From: Verrucomicrobiaceae bacterium
GTDB lineage: Bacteria; Verrucomicrobiota; Verrucomicrobiia; Verrucomicrobiales; Verrucomicrobiaceae
Reading direction: 5' to 3'
NCBI GenBank assembly: GCA_947466075.1
Contig: CANIBP010000032.1
Location: forward strand, 1 to 64,000
Length of the DNA: 64,000 nt
The notes under the pieces were generated by a model, which worked only from the letters and a program-made list of their open reading frames with translations, was not told the origin of the DNA and ran no database searches. Made by a program: the position numbers and the translations under genes. Shown piece by piece: positions 53,601 to 63,012 of this stretch. Numbering within the stretch: position 1 is the first letter of the stretch; the number at the start of each line of letters is the position of its first letter.

Positions 53601-54952
53601 TTGAGCGTTGAGCCGCCATTCAACGTCAGCGGGCCTGCTGTGAGCGTGCCCACCGCACCCGAACCGCCGATGGTGATGATCGTGCCATTGTTGGCGGTGA
53701 TTGCGCCCCCGATGGTGGTCGTTGCTCCGGTGGATAGCGTGCTGTTTGAGTTGGTCAAAGTCACCGCTCCGGTGCCGGTGAGCGAACCCGTCACTGCGAG
53801 CGTGCCGCCATTGATGGAAGTGCCACCGCTGTAGCTGTTGGTGGTGCTGCTAAAGGTCAGCGTGCCGGTGCCAGATTTGTCGAGGCTGATTTTTTTTGCA
53901 CCATCGGTGATGGCGAGACCAAAGGCGGCAGGGGAAGTGCTGCCGCTGATCTTCAGTGTGGCATCCGAAGAGCCGTTGTTGGTAATGCTGCCACCGCCAG
54001 CGCCGGAGGTCAGTGATGCGATCTCCTGATTGCGTCCATTGAGATCAAGGATGCCGCCATTGCTGGCCGTGGCGGCCATAGTGACGTTGGTACCTGTCGG
54101 CAACGCATTGTCGATGCCCAGCTTTATGATAGCACCCGAGGCGGCGTTGAAGGTAGTGGCACCCGTGTAGTCGCTGGAAGCATTCATGGTGATGGTTCCT
54201 GCACCGCCGTTGTCGCCTGCACTGAATTGCAGACCCGCGGAGCCGGTGACCTTGCCATTGACGGTGATCGAGTTGCCGCTCGTCGCGCCGATGCTTGTTC
54301 TCGCCGTGGAGTTGTTCGTGATGACACCACTGAGGCTCGTGTTGGTCGCTGTTGCCGCAATGCCAGCCACACCGGTCGAACTGCCATTGATAGTGATCGG
54401 TACGCCGATATTCACGCCACTGGCGCTCAAGTTCACCCGGGATGCAGCACCTGAAGCCTGAGCGCCTTGAATCGTGATCGTCGATCCGGTGCCGCCACTG
54501 AGGCTGCTGGCTAGACTGAGCGTGCGGTTGGTCGTGGCTGCGCTGTCATTAAGGTTCAGGTTCACGCTGGCGGCGAGTGTGATGGGACCCGTGAGCACAC
54601 GTGCCGTGGCATCTGGCGTGAGCGTGTAGTTATTCGCGTTGAACGTCAGTGACGCCGCAGTTTGATTGGCAGCGAGAGTCACGGTGCCTGCGGTTCCGTC
54701 GAAAATGAGGTTATCTGTAGTTGCCGCTGTCGAAAGTGCCGCGCTGCCCGTCGCGTTGCTGCTGAAGGTGGTACCCCACGTGGCGCTGCCGCCGATGCCG
54801 TTGCTTGCACCTGCACTCGTATCCCAGTAAAGCGTTGCCGCTTTCGTCAGCGTGCCATGCATTCCGAGCAGGATGACCATTATCAGGCCCAATTGTTTTT
54901 TGACGTTCGAACGAGGGTAGCTGATGCGACGGAGAACGTGAGGGGACTTCAT
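50657..54952 (-). CDS. Giant autotransporter-type beta-strand repeat protein with PEP-CTERM sorting signal
   Basis: A 1431-residue, Gly/Ser/Thr/Asn-rich exported protein. A signal peptide (to about residue 38) precedes ATLYWDTSAGASNGIGG, the usual start of passenger-like beta-helix proteins. Autotransporter-associated beta-strand repeats recur (GAGTLVLTSANNTYSGGTTV, KSGTGTLTFSSTTNSYSGGT). The C-terminus has PEP-CTERM form: IPEPSRALLAGLGLAFIAL then RRRRRK, so it should be processed by an exosortase-type system and exposed at the surface. There is no outer-membrane barrel. No exosortase gene is in the window. Likely an adhesin or matrix protein. The middle part (about residues 830-1250) contains NNxGTI-type repeats. 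Confidence 0.88.
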   Translation of the reverse strand: MKSPHVLRRISYPRSNVKKQLGLIMVILLGMHGTLTKAATLYWDTSAGASNGIGGSATWGTTFSSNATGSAALSTAATTDNLIFDGTAGTVTLAANQTAASLTFNANNYTLTPDATARVLTGPITLAASVNLNLNDSAATTNRTLSLASSLSGGTGSTITIQGAQASGAASRVNLSASGVNIGVPITINGSSTGVAGIAATATNTSLSGVITNNSTARTSIGATSGNSITVNGKVTGSAGLQFSAGDNGGAGTITMNASSDYTGATTFNAASGAIIKLGIDNALPTGTNVTMAATASNGGILDLNGRNQEIASLTSGAGGGSITNNGSSDATLKISGSTSPAAFGLAITDGAKKISLDKSGTGTLTFSSTTNSYSGGTSINGGTLAVTGSLTGTGAVTLTNSNSTLSTGATTTIGGAITANNGTIITIGGSGAVGTLTAGPLTLNGGSTLNFDLLGSSNYDKINTTGALTLGTGTETINLAGSGFTAGNYTLLSGYTSLAGSGAFALGSTPGGYTYSLATGSTSTVLTVASLGGSGNLTWSLGGLAPTSSTDGVGTWTNGSSNFYNTGTSAAMTWDNTATNNLTVGSGGTGGTITLGGNVRVGGTITLAAVSSPYTIGTSGGTNTLTLVGGATANNSATINAPTVLEASQSWTIDTSKILTTNGAISETGGARALTKDGAGTLVLTSANNTYSGGTTVSSGTLSIASGSSAGSGNMTVSSGATLAGAGTVNGTTSVTSGTIDGSGLTLTGATTFSSTSNAVNGTVTATGGTILNANAATTVNGTLTVAGAAVAATTGGSNTTLTNLGTINQTGTGRGVLNTGTSGVVITNGSSTNATALIQTADADAVRSGVGGITLNNYGTLTSLNASAGGSQAVDFNPITTGSNIINNYATGVMQASEADAVRPGVNGVVNNDGLIKSTTSIGSGSDGIDAQTNTGITITNAAGAGGGTVTGAIDGARHGITGGNITGSGAYTMSITNNLGGTIKGSNGAGINIDGINANEIVTVINHGLITGNGVTGDGDGVDVDGLVNLTNTGTIRSINAFSSIVGAPAQSEGLSVGGGTIINSGTIEGLVASGNTNAVGRGISLLGNDITTGPLAGTREAIYANATVTNQSGGLIRGDSDSAIAVGGPASGYTVTINNNAGATLQGGGSTNAAVRTGADNDTINNAGTINGSSSGKAIDMGAGNNTLSVTGGTILGDIDGGAGGTNTATFTPGLGNTFSYAGSLSNFNSVVISTGKVLLSGASFYNGDTTINGTLNVNNTSGSATGAGSVIVNSGGTLGGNGSVGNVTLATGGTIAPGLSPGTLNIDGSLSIMDGSRFAFELGSISDLLNIGGAFNFTVGGTAIFDITDTGSMYSGASYTLMNYASVSGLSLSKLAFGTTPPIFTAHFNIGAKALTLQVDAIPEPSRALLAGLGLAFIALRRRRRK

Positions 54953-55157
54953 TTTTTGGAGTGCGCGTTAATGAACTCTGCCCTTTTGCCTGTCGCGATT
55001 GTTACTGTCGAAGAATGAGGCGTTACGATTCCGCCTTGTGGCAGTTCCGGCACTTTGGCGGTTTGAAATACGTGATTTTTAAGTCGCGAATCTTGAAAAT
55101 CCGTAACATCACTTGTTGTCGCGATGACATGGCTATAGTCCGTTCACTTCATTCACC

Positions 55158-56936
55158 ATGCCTGTCCTCACCGATCGCAAAACGCAGCCGCAGTATGATG
55201 TGATCGTCGTCGGTTCCGGTGCCGGTGGTGGCATGGCGGCAATGATTCTCGCGCTGAACGGCGTGAAAGTGCTCATGATTGAGGCCGGTCGTAATTATGA
55301 GCCGGTGAAGGAGACGCCGATGTTTAATACGCCGGAAATGGCGCCGCTGCGTGGCGCGGCCACGCCGGATCGCTTTTTTGGTTTCTACGACTCTAACATC
55401 GGCGGCTGGCAGGTGCCGGGAGAGCCTTACACGAATAAAAACGGAACCGAAGGCGACTTCTGGTGGTGGCGTGCGCGCATGCTTGGTGGTCGCACGAATC
55501 ATTGGGGGCGCATCTCGCTGCGCTTTGGTGAGTTTGATTTCAAACCGAAGTCACGTGATGGCCTCGGCGTCGATTGGCCGATGAATTATGCCGATATCGC
55601 CCCATGGTATGACCGCGTGGAGCAGTTGATCGGTGTCTATGGCGAAAACGATGGCATCGCCAACGCGCCTAATTCATCTCCTGGCGTGCTGCTGCCACCA
55701 CCGAAGCCACGTGTGGGCGAGTTGCTCGCGAAGAAGTCTGGTAAGAAGCTTGGTGTGCCTGTGGTGGCAGCGCATCGCGCTGTGCTGAGCCAACCGCTCG
55801 ACTGGAAAAATCTGCCGAAGGTGCTGTTTCCGAACAATCCGAAGGCGCAAGAGATTCTGGGGAAAGACATGATGTCTCGCGCGGCTTGCTTCTGGGCCAC
55901 TCATTGTGTGCGCGGTTGCAGCATCCGTGCGAATTTTCAAAGCACGACCGTGCTGCTGCCGCCCGCGCTCGCCACGGGCAATCTCGACATCATCACGGAT
56001 GCGATGGTGCGTGAAGTCATCGTCGATGCCAGCGGCAGGGCCACCGGCGTGCATTACATCGACAAGGCCACGCGACGCGATGCCATTGCGAAAGCACGCG
56101 TGGTCATCCTCGCCGCGAGCACCTGCGAAACCTCGCGCATCCTGCTGAACTCGAAGTCACGCGACAAATCTGGGCTGGCGAATTCCTCCGGACAGGTGGG
56201 CCGGAATCTTATGGACAGCGTTGGCACGAAGCTCGGTGCCCACATTCCGGCGATGGAAGATTTGCCACCGATGAATGAAGACGGCGCAGGTGGTCTGCAC
56301 ACTTATGTGCCGTGGTGGCTTGTGCATGATCACGCAAAGCTCGGCTTCGCCCGTGGCTATCACATTGAGATGGGTGGTGGCCGTCAGATGCCGGAGACGA
56401 AGAGTTTCGGCTTCCTCGATTCGACTTCGCCCGGTGTCTATGGCCGTAAACTCAAGGAAGATGCCCGTCGCTACTATGGTGCGCAGTTCAGTTTCGCCGG
56501 ACGCGGTGAGATGATTCCGAACAAGGATTGCTTCAGCGAACTTGATCCCAATGTCGTCGATCAATGGGGCATTCCCGTGCTGCGCTTTCATTGGAAGTGG
56601 AGTGATCACGAGATCAAGCAGGCCGAACACATGCAGCAGACCTTTGCGGCGATGCTCGAAGGCATGGGCGGCAAAGCCAAGCCGCTCAGCGGTGCCGAAG
56701 CCATCCAGAGACCCGGCGAGATCATCCATGAGGTTGGCACCGCCCGCATGGGCGACAAGTCCTCCGAAAGCGTCACGAATCAATACTGCCAGACTTGGGA
56801 CGTGAAGAATCTCTTTCTCATGGACGGAGCCGTCATGCCCAGCAACCCCGACAAAAACCCGACTCTGACCATCCTTGCTCTCGCCTGGCGCTCCAGCGAA
56901 TGGCTGATGGAGGACATGAAGCGGGGGAACATCTAA
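55158..56936 (+). CDS. GMC-family FAD oxidoreductase
   Basis: A 592-residue flavoprotein with the FAD motif VGSGAGGGMAAMILALNG near the N-terminus, an ARMLGGRTNHWGRISLRF segment, ATHCVRGCSIRANFQST and a C-terminal GMC_oxred_C part (VGTARMGDKSSESVTNQ, LMDGAVMPSNPDKNPTLTI). Such enzymes oxidise sugars or polyols outside the cytoplasm or at the membrane and pass electrons on. It is followed after 12 bp by a gluconate-2-dehydrogenase-subunit-3-type gene, its usual partner. It has no signal peptide, so export probably happens piggy-back on the Tat-signal partner (inference). Confidence 0.92.
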   Translation: MPVLTDRKTQPQYDVIVVGSGAGGGMAAMILALNGVKVLMIEAGRNYEPVKETPMFNTPEMAPLRGAATPDRFFGFYDSNIGGWQVPGEPYTNKNGTEGDFWWWRARMLGGRTNHWGRISLRFGEFDFKPKSRDGLGVDWPMNYADIAPWYDRVEQLIGVYGENDGIANAPNSSPGVLLPPPKPRVGELLAKKSGKKLGVPVVAAHRAVLSQPLDWKNLPKVLFPNNPKAQEILGKDMMSRAACFWATHCVRGCSIRANFQSTTVLLPPALATGNLDIITDAMVREVIVDASGRATGVHYIDKATRRDAIAKARVVILAASTCETSRILLNSKSRDKSGLANSSGQVGRNLMDSVGTKLGAHIPAMEDLPPMNEDGAGGLHTYVPWWLVHDHAKLGFARGYHIEMGGGRQMPETKSFGFLDSTSPGVYGRKLKEDARRYYGAQFSFAGRGEMIPNKDCFSELDPNVVDQWGIPVLRFHWKWSDHEIKQAEHMQQTFAAMLEGMGGKAKPLSGAEAIQRPGEIIHEVGTARMGDKSSESVTNQYCQTWDVKNLFLMDGAVMPSNPDKNPTLTILALAWRSSEWLMEDMKRGNI

Positions 56937-56948
56937 CCGATCTGCGTC

Positions 56949-57605
56949 ATGTCTGATTCATCTCTCATTTCACGTCGCCACGCACTCAAAGGCCTGCTCA
57001 GCGGTGCCGCTGGAGCCGCCGCCGTGCCAGCCATCGCCGCGCCGAATCACACCGAGCCTGCGCCGCCGGTGCATGCCTCGCGGTTTGTCTTCCACGATCC
57101 CGACTTCACTCAGCCGGTGAAGTTTCCGTGGGAAAAGCTGCTCTCGGCGGAGGAACTCGCCGCCGCCACGGCCTTGGCTGATTTGATCCTGCCCAAGGAC
57201 GAAACCTCGCCAGCAGCCTCCGAAGTCGGCGTTCCTGATTTCATCAACGAATGGATCAGTGCGGACTACCCAGAGAATCAGGAAGACCGCGAAACAATCC
57301 GTGGCGGTCTAGGCTGGCTGAGCACCGAGAGCTTCAAACGCTTAACCAAACGCTTCGAGGAGCTAGATAACACGCAGCAGTCCCAGATCGCCGATGACAT
57401 CTGCGACCCTGCCAAAACGAAGCCGGAATACCATATTGGGGCTACTTTCTTCAAGCGCTTCCGCCAGCTTTGCGTCGGTGGCTACTACAGCCATAGCCAG
57501 ACCTGGAAAAGCCTCGGTTACATCGGCAATATCAGCGTCGGCGGTCCCTATCCGGGCGTTCCGGCAGAGGTCATTGAGAAGCTTGGCTTGCAGGATGTCT
57601 TGTAA
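56949..57605 (+). CDS. Gluconate 2-dehydrogenase subunit 3 family protein
   Basis: A 218-residue protein with a twin-arginine signal (SRRHALKGLLSGAAGAAAV) and the family body LADLILPKDETSPAASEVGV, then FKRLTKRFEELDNTQQ and a C-terminal part with YYSHSQTWKSLGY. It is the small subunit that accompanies GMC-type dehydrogenases and carries the export signal for the pair. Directly downstream of its partner gene. Confidence 0.92.
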   Translation: MSDSSLISRRHALKGLLSGAAGAAAVPAIAAPNHTEPAPPVHASRFVFHDPDFTQPVKFPWEKLLSAEELAAATALADLILPKDETSPAASEVGVPDFINEWISADYPENQEDRETIRGGLGWLSTESFKRLTKRFEELDNTQQSQIADDICDPAKTKPEYHIGATFFKRFRQLCVGGYYSHSQTWKSLGYIGNISVGGPYPGVPAEVIEKLGLQDVL

Positions 57606-57653
57606 AGGCGTTTAGGGGCTGAAAAAAGACTGAGTTTCGAGGTAAAATTTCCT

Positions 57654-57680
57654 TTGCCCGCCTTCCCATCTCGCTAGTCT
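57654..57680 (+). promoter_or_regulatory. Putative gyrB promoter
   Basis: TTGCCC and TAGTCT separated by a 15-bp GC-rich spacer, about 57 bp before the gyrB start. Same layout as at 41180-41206. Confidence 0.35.
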
Positions 57681-57736
57681 GAACAGGTAATCATCGAGCA
57701 CGTTTCCGGTAGCGGTTTCATGGACGGATTCAGTCG

Positions 57737-60307
57737 ATGGTCAGCTCTTCCAATCCTATGTCCGAACAGTCTCCTGAGCAGAACGCTGCTTTCAATACCG
57801 GTGTAGCCGAAAACCAGGCTTACGGTGCCGATCAAATCCAAAAACTCGAAGGCCTCGAAGCCGTCCGTCTTCGCCCTGGTATGTACATCGGCGATCCCGA
57901 TGAGCGCGGCCTGCACCACTGCGTGTTTGAAGTGGTGGACAACTCCATCGACGAGCATCTTGCGGGGCATTGCAAAAACGTCTGGATCACGATTCACACC
58001 GACGGTTCCATCACGATTCAGGACGATGGCCGCGGCATTCCGGTGGAAATGCATCCCAAGGCCAAAATTCCAACGGTCGAACTCGTGCTCACCAGCCTGC
58101 ATGCAGGCGGCAAGTTCGGCGATGGCGCTTATGAGTTCTCCGGCGGCCTGCACGGCGTCGGCGCGAAGTGTACCAATGCGCTGTCCGATTGGTTCAAGTG
58201 CGAGGTCTTCCGCGATGGTAAAATCTACGCCATCGGCTTCGAGCGCGGCAAAACCACCGAGCCGCTCACTGTCCTCGGTGGTCTCGATGATCCCAAGGCC
58301 ACCGGCACGAAGATTTCCTTCTATCCTGACGCCACGATCTTCACGATCACGACGGCATATGTGTTTGATCGTCTGCTCGTTCGTCTGCGTGAGCTGGCCT
58401 TCCTCAATCCCGGCATCAAAATCACGCTCACCGACGAGCGCTGCGAGCCGCAGCGCCAGGAGGTGCTGCTCTACATTGAAGGTGTGAAGCAGTTCGTGCG
58501 CGAGATGGGCGCGGACAAGGACAAGATCCATCCTGAACCGGTCGCACTCGCCGGACGCCGCGAAGTGCCCATCGACGACAAGAAGAAGTTCATCCTCGTC
58601 GATTGCGTGCTGCAATGGAACAAGGGCCTCAACGAGCAGACGCTCTGCTTTGCCAACGCCATCCCGAATCCCGACGGCGGCACACACTACAGCGGCCTCA
58701 AGACCGCGCTCACCAAGTCGGTGAAGCAATACATCAACGCCAATCCGAAGGCATTTAAGGACAAGTTGCCTGATATCGAAGGCGACGACTGCCGCGAAGG
58801 CATGATCTGCGTCTTGAGCGTCAAACTTACCAATCCGCGCTTCAATTCGCAGACCAAGGTGAAGCTGGTGAACGGTGAAGTCGAAGGCGTGGTGAACTCC
58901 ATCGTCTATGAAGGCCTGCTGCGCTTTTTTGACGAAAATCCCGACACTGCGATCGAGATCATCAAGAACATCATCATCGCCGCCAAATCACGCGAAGCGG
59001 CCCGCAAAGCCCGTGAAGCCATCCGCAAAGATGCCATGAGCAGTGGTGGACTGCCTGGTAAGCTGGCCGACTGCTCCGAACGCGATCCGGCGAAGACAGA
59101 GTTGTTTATTGTCGAAGGTGACTCCGCCGGTGGCTCTGCCAAAATGGGCCGCAATCGTCACAACCAAGCCATTTTGCCGCTTCGTGGTAAATTGATCAAC
59201 ACCGAGAAAGCTCGCCTCGAAAAGGTGCTCCAGAACAAAGAAGTTCAGACCATGATTACCGCCATCGGCACCGGCATCGGTGGCGACAGTGAGGTGGAAG
59301 GCTCCTTCAACATCGAGAAGCTACGCTACCACAAGATCGTCATCATGACCGATGCCGACGTCGATGGCAGCCACATCCGCACTTTGCTTCTGACCTTTTT
59401 CTTCCGTCAAATGCCTGAACTCATGAAGCGCGGCCACATCTTCGTTGCCCAGCCACCGTTGTATCAAGTCACCCGCAAAAAGCGTGAGGAATACGTGCAG
59501 AGTGACGCCGAAATGGACGCCATCCTGCTCGAACTCGGCTCCGGTGAAATTAGCCTGCGCAATATTGCCGATGGCAGCAAACTCACGGACGAAAAACTCA
59601 AGGCCATCCTTGAACTGCTCGTGCCCGTCGCCAAATTTGCCGACATCATTCGTCGTCACGGTGCTGACTTTGAGCACTACCTGCAAGCCCGCGATGAAGC
59701 CACTGGCAACCTGCCACATCACCTCGTGGTGATTCGTGAAGGCAACGAAGTGAGCATCCAGTATTTCGTCACCAACGAGCAACTCGCCGCCTTTGCTCGC
59801 GACAATCATGATCTGCATCTCTTTGGCAGTCCCACTGCCGAGACAAATGGTGTTGCCGCCCCAAAAGCCCATCGGCGCGCCCGGCTCATTGAGATCCACG
59901 AAGCCCACGGCATGAAGCGCCGCTTCCAGCAGCTCGATGAACTCGGCCTGCACGTTGATCACTTCAGCAGCCAGGACAAACCACTCTTCGAAGTTATCGA
60001 AGGCGATGGCGAGAACGCCAAGGTCCATCCCGTCTTCAGCATCCCCGGCATCCTCGACAAGGTCATGGAGATCGGCAAACGCGGCATGGAGATCAAGCGC
60101 TTCAAAGGTCTGGGTGAAATGAACGCCAAGCAGCTCTTCGAGACCACCATGGACCCGAACAAGCGCACGCTCCTTCAGGTCAAGCTCGACGAAACCAACG
60201 CCCACGAGGCCGAACGCATGTTCACCATCTTAATGGGAGACGTCGTCGAGCCACGAAAACACTTCATCGAAGAAAACGCCCTTAACGTACGCAACCTCGA
60301 CGTGTAA
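57737..60307 (+). CDS. gyrB: DNA gyrase subunit B
   Basis: The 856-residue ATPase subunit. GHKL motifs (VDNSIDEH, DDGRGIPVEMH, GGLHGVGAKCTNALS), the TOPRIM segment (IVEGDSAGGSAKMGR, MTDADVDGSHIRTLL) and the C-terminal RFKGLGEMNAKQL are all present. The long stretch between TOPRIM and the last motif is an insertion as found in many Gram-negative GyrB proteins. ATG 57758 is an alternative start. gyrA follows 56 bp later in the same direction. Confidence 0.97.
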   Translation: MVSSSNPMSEQSPEQNAAFNTGVAENQAYGADQIQKLEGLEAVRLRPGMYIGDPDERGLHHCVFEVVDNSIDEHLAGHCKNVWITIHTDGSITIQDDGRGIPVEMHPKAKIPTVELVLTSLHAGGKFGDGAYEFSGGLHGVGAKCTNALSDWFKCEVFRDGKIYAIGFERGKTTEPLTVLGGLDDPKATGTKISFYPDATIFTITTAYVFDRLLVRLRELAFLNPGIKITLTDERCEPQRQEVLLYIEGVKQFVREMGADKDKIHPEPVALAGRREVPIDDKKKFILVDCVLQWNKGLNEQTLCFANAIPNPDGGTHYSGLKTALTKSVKQYINANPKAFKDKLPDIEGDDCREGMICVLSVKLTNPRFNSQTKVKLVNGEVEGVVNSIVYEGLLRFFDENPDTAIEIIKNIIIAAKSREAARKAREAIRKDAMSSGGLPGKLADCSERDPAKTELFIVEGDSAGGSAKMGRNRHNQAILPLRGKLINTEKARLEKVLQNKEVQTMITAIGTGIGGDSEVEGSFNIEKLRYHKIVIMTDADVDGSHIRTLLLTFFFRQMPELMKRGHIFVAQPPLYQVTRKKREEYVQSDAEMDAILLELGSGEISLRNIADGSKLTDEKLKAILELLVPVAKFADIIRRHGADFEHYLQARDEATGNLPHHLVVIREGNEVSIQYFVTNEQLAAFARDNHDLHLFGSPTAETNGVAAPKAHRRARLIEIHEAHGMKRRFQQLDELGLHVDHFSSQDKPLFEVIEGDGENAKVHPVFSIPGILDKVMEIGKRGMEIKRFKGLGEMNAKQLFETTMDPNKRTLLQVKLDETNAHEAERMFTILMGDVVEPRKHFIEENALNVRNLDV

Positions 60308-60363
60308 TTCCGGGTCCATCACCCACTTCCTGTTCTTTCGTTTAGCCTTTTCGTTCTCCGTCC

Positions 60364-63006
60364 ATGCAAGATCCTAATATTCGCCCCATCTCTGTCGCTG
60401 AAGAGGTGAAGAACTCCTTCCTCGACTATTCGATGTCCGTCATCATCGCGCGTGCGCTGCCGGATGTCCGCGATGGTTTAAAGCCTTCTCAGCGCCGCAT
60501 CCTTTACGCGATGCATGAGCTCTCACTCTATCCGCCGAAGAAGCACATGAAGTGTGCAAAGATCTGCGGTGACACTTCCGGTAACTACCATCCGCATGGC
60601 GAGGCGGTCATTTACCCGACGCTCGTACACATGGGGCAGCCTTGGGCCATTCGTGAGCCGTTGATCGATCCGCAGGGAAATTTCGGTTCGGTGGAAGGCG
60701 ATCCTCCAGCTGCCATGCGTTATACGGAAGCCCGCATGACGCATCTCGGCGGCACTTTGATGTCGGACATGGAAAAGGAGACAGTCGATTTCGTCCCGAA
60801 CTACGATGAACGTCTCACCGAGCCGACCGTGTTCCCGGCGGCGTTCCCGAATCTCATCGTCAATGGCGGCACTGGCATCGCCGTCGGCATGGCCACGAAC
60901 ATGCCGCCGCATAACCTCGGTGAAGTCGTCGATGCCGTGTGCGCACAGATCGACAATCCGCAGATCACGTGTGGCGAGCTTCAAGCGCATATCAAAGGTC
61001 CCGATTTCCCGACGGGCTGCGTCATCCTTGGCACCAACGGCATTCGTGAATACATGGAAACTGGCCACGGCAGCGTGCGCACCCGTGGCAAGGCGGAGAT
61101 CGTTGAGAATGGCAACCGCGAGCAGATCATCATCACCGAGATTCCGTTCAACGTGAACCGCGCCGAGTTGGTGAAGCGCATCGCAGAACTCGCGAACGAG
61201 AAGATCATCACCGAAATCAGCGGTGTCCGCGATGAGTCGGACGAAAACACTCGCGTTGTCATCGACCTCAAGCGCGATGCGCGCGGTCAGGTCGTGCTGA
61301 ACAATCTCTACAAGCACACCGCGCTCGAATCGAGCTTCTCGATCCACATGCTGGCCATCGACGGCGGCAAGCCGCGTGTGTTGAGCATGAAGGACGCCAT
61401 CGCGTGCTACATCGAGCATCGCCGCGAGGTCATCATCCGCCGCACGCGTTTCCTGCTCAAGCAGGCCGAGATCAAAGCCGAAAAACTCGAAGCCCAGCTC
61501 CTCGCGCTTGGCCATCTCGACGATTTCATCAAGATCATCCGCGACAGCAAAAACCGCGACGAAGCGCGCGAACGCCTCAAGGCCTATAGCTTCGCCGTCA
61601 GCACCGCCGAGCAGCTCGGCATCATGATTCGCGCTCAGGCCAGCATCGTGGGAGACAAATACATCTTCACCGACAAGCAGGTCGAAGACATCCTTGAACT
61701 CCGCCTCTATCAGCTCGTCGGACTCGAGCGTGACAAGATCAAGGCCGATTACGACGACGTTTTGGTCAGCATTCGCGATTTCATGGACATTCTGGCCCGT
61801 GAGGCTCGTGTGCTTCAGATCATCAAGGACGAGTTGATGGCCATCCGTCTCAAGCACGCCACGCCACGTCTCACGAGCATCGAAGCTGCCGAGGGCGAGA
61901 TAGAAAACATCGACCTCATCCCGAATGATCCGACCGTCGTCACCATGACGCACTTGGGCAGCATTAAGCGCACCTCTACCGCCGAATACCGCCTGCAAAA
62001 TCGTGGTGGCAAAGGCCTCAAGGGCATGGAGGCTCGCGAAGCACAAGGAGAGGAAGAAGCCACCGACTTCGTCGAGCATCTCTTCAGCGCGCATCTGCAC
62101 GACTTCCTGCTCTTCTTCACCAACACGGGCCGCATGTATGTTGAGCGCGTGCATCAGATTCCCGAGGCCGCTCGCACGGGCAAGGGACGTAGCATCAAGA
62201 ACATGCTCAACCTGCGTTCCGAAGAGAAAATCGCTGCGGTGCTCATCCTGGAAGCCCAGGGTCAAGAAGACGAAGCCATGTGGGCCGCGGACAAGTATGT
62301 GCTCTTTGCCACCAAGGACGGCACGGTGAAGAAAACCGCCCTCGAAGAATTTAAAAACTACCGCAAGGACGGTATCATCGCCATCAAGCTCGATGAAGGC
62401 AACGACCTCGTCGATGTCGTGCTCACTGATGGCAATAAAGAGATCTGCCTCGTCACGCATGAAGGCATGTGCGCCCGCTTCCACGAAACGGGCGACGATC
62501 CTGAATCACCTAATCTGCGTCCGATCGGACGCAACACCGCAGGTGTGCGTGGCATCACGCTCGACGACGGTGACTTCCTGGTGAGCTGCATCACGAACGA
62601 AGCGGGAGCTATGCTACTCGTCGTGAGCGAGAACGGACTCGGCAAGCGCACCGCCTTCGACGAATACCGCCTACTCACCAATCGCGGCGGCAAAGGTGTC
62701 ACCACGATGAATGTGACAGAGAAAACTGGCAAAGTTGTCGCTGCGAAAGCCGTGCATGACAAAGACGAACTCATGCTTATGACCACCAAGGGCCAAAGCG
62801 TGCGCATCCGTGTCTGCGACATCCGTGAAACCGGACGCAACGCCCAAGGCGTGAAGCTTATGGGTCTCAACGACGGCGAAACCATTCAGGACGTGGCTAC
62901 GGTGGTTGCCGATGATGTGATGCCGGTGGTTGAAACCGCTGAATCTGCGCCTGCGACTGAAGCACCCGCAACCGATGCAGGTGAAGCCGCTCCTGCGACG
63001 GAGTAG
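60364..63006 (+). CDS. gyrA: DNA gyrase subunit A
   Basis: The 880-residue cleavage subunit: YSMSVIIARALPDVRDGLKP at the N-terminus, catalytic Tyr120 in AAMRYTEARM, and the C-terminal beta-pinwheel with the GyrA-box-like segment NRGGKGLKG. The quinolone-determining region reads GEAVIYPT: the positions matching E. coli Ser83 and Asp87 are Ala81 and Pro85. The last 30 residues are a Glu/Ala/Pro-rich tail. Confidence 0.97.
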   Translation: MQDPNIRPISVAEEVKNSFLDYSMSVIIARALPDVRDGLKPSQRRILYAMHELSLYPPKKHMKCAKICGDTSGNYHPHGEAVIYPTLVHMGQPWAIREPLIDPQGNFGSVEGDPPAAMRYTEARMTHLGGTLMSDMEKETVDFVPNYDERLTEPTVFPAAFPNLIVNGGTGIAVGMATNMPPHNLGEVVDAVCAQIDNPQITCGELQAHIKGPDFPTGCVILGTNGIREYMETGHGSVRTRGKAEIVENGNREQIIITEIPFNVNRAELVKRIAELANEKIITEISGVRDESDENTRVVIDLKRDARGQVVLNNLYKHTALESSFSIHMLAIDGGKPRVLSMKDAIACYIEHRREVIIRRTRFLLKQAEIKAEKLEAQLLALGHLDDFIKIIRDSKNRDEARERLKAYSFAVSTAEQLGIMIRAQASIVGDKYIFTDKQVEDILELRLYQLVGLERDKIKADYDDVLVSIRDFMDILAREARVLQIIKDELMAIRLKHATPRLTSIEAAEGEIENIDLIPNDPTVVTMTHLGSIKRTSTAEYRLQNRGGKGLKGMEAREAQGEEEATDFVEHLFSAHLHDFLLFFTNTGRMYVERVHQIPEAARTGKGRSIKNMLNLRSEEKIAAVLILEAQGQEDEAMWAADKYVLFATKDGTVKKTALEEFKNYRKDGIIAIKLDEGNDLVDVVLTDGNKEICLVTHEGMCARFHETGDDPESPNLRPIGRNTAGVRGITLDDGDFLVSCITNEAGAMLLVVSENGLGKRTAFDEYRLLTNRGGKGVTTMNVTEKTGKVVAAKAVHDKDELMLMTTKGQSVRIRVCDIRETGRNAQGVKLMGLNDGETIQDVATVVADDVMPVVETAESAPATEAPATDAGEAAPATE

Positions 63007-63012
63007 GACAAG

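Noticed and set aside
60523..62484. A 653-codon open frame opposite gyrA
   Set aside because: Antisense shadow of gyrA with no recognisable domain.
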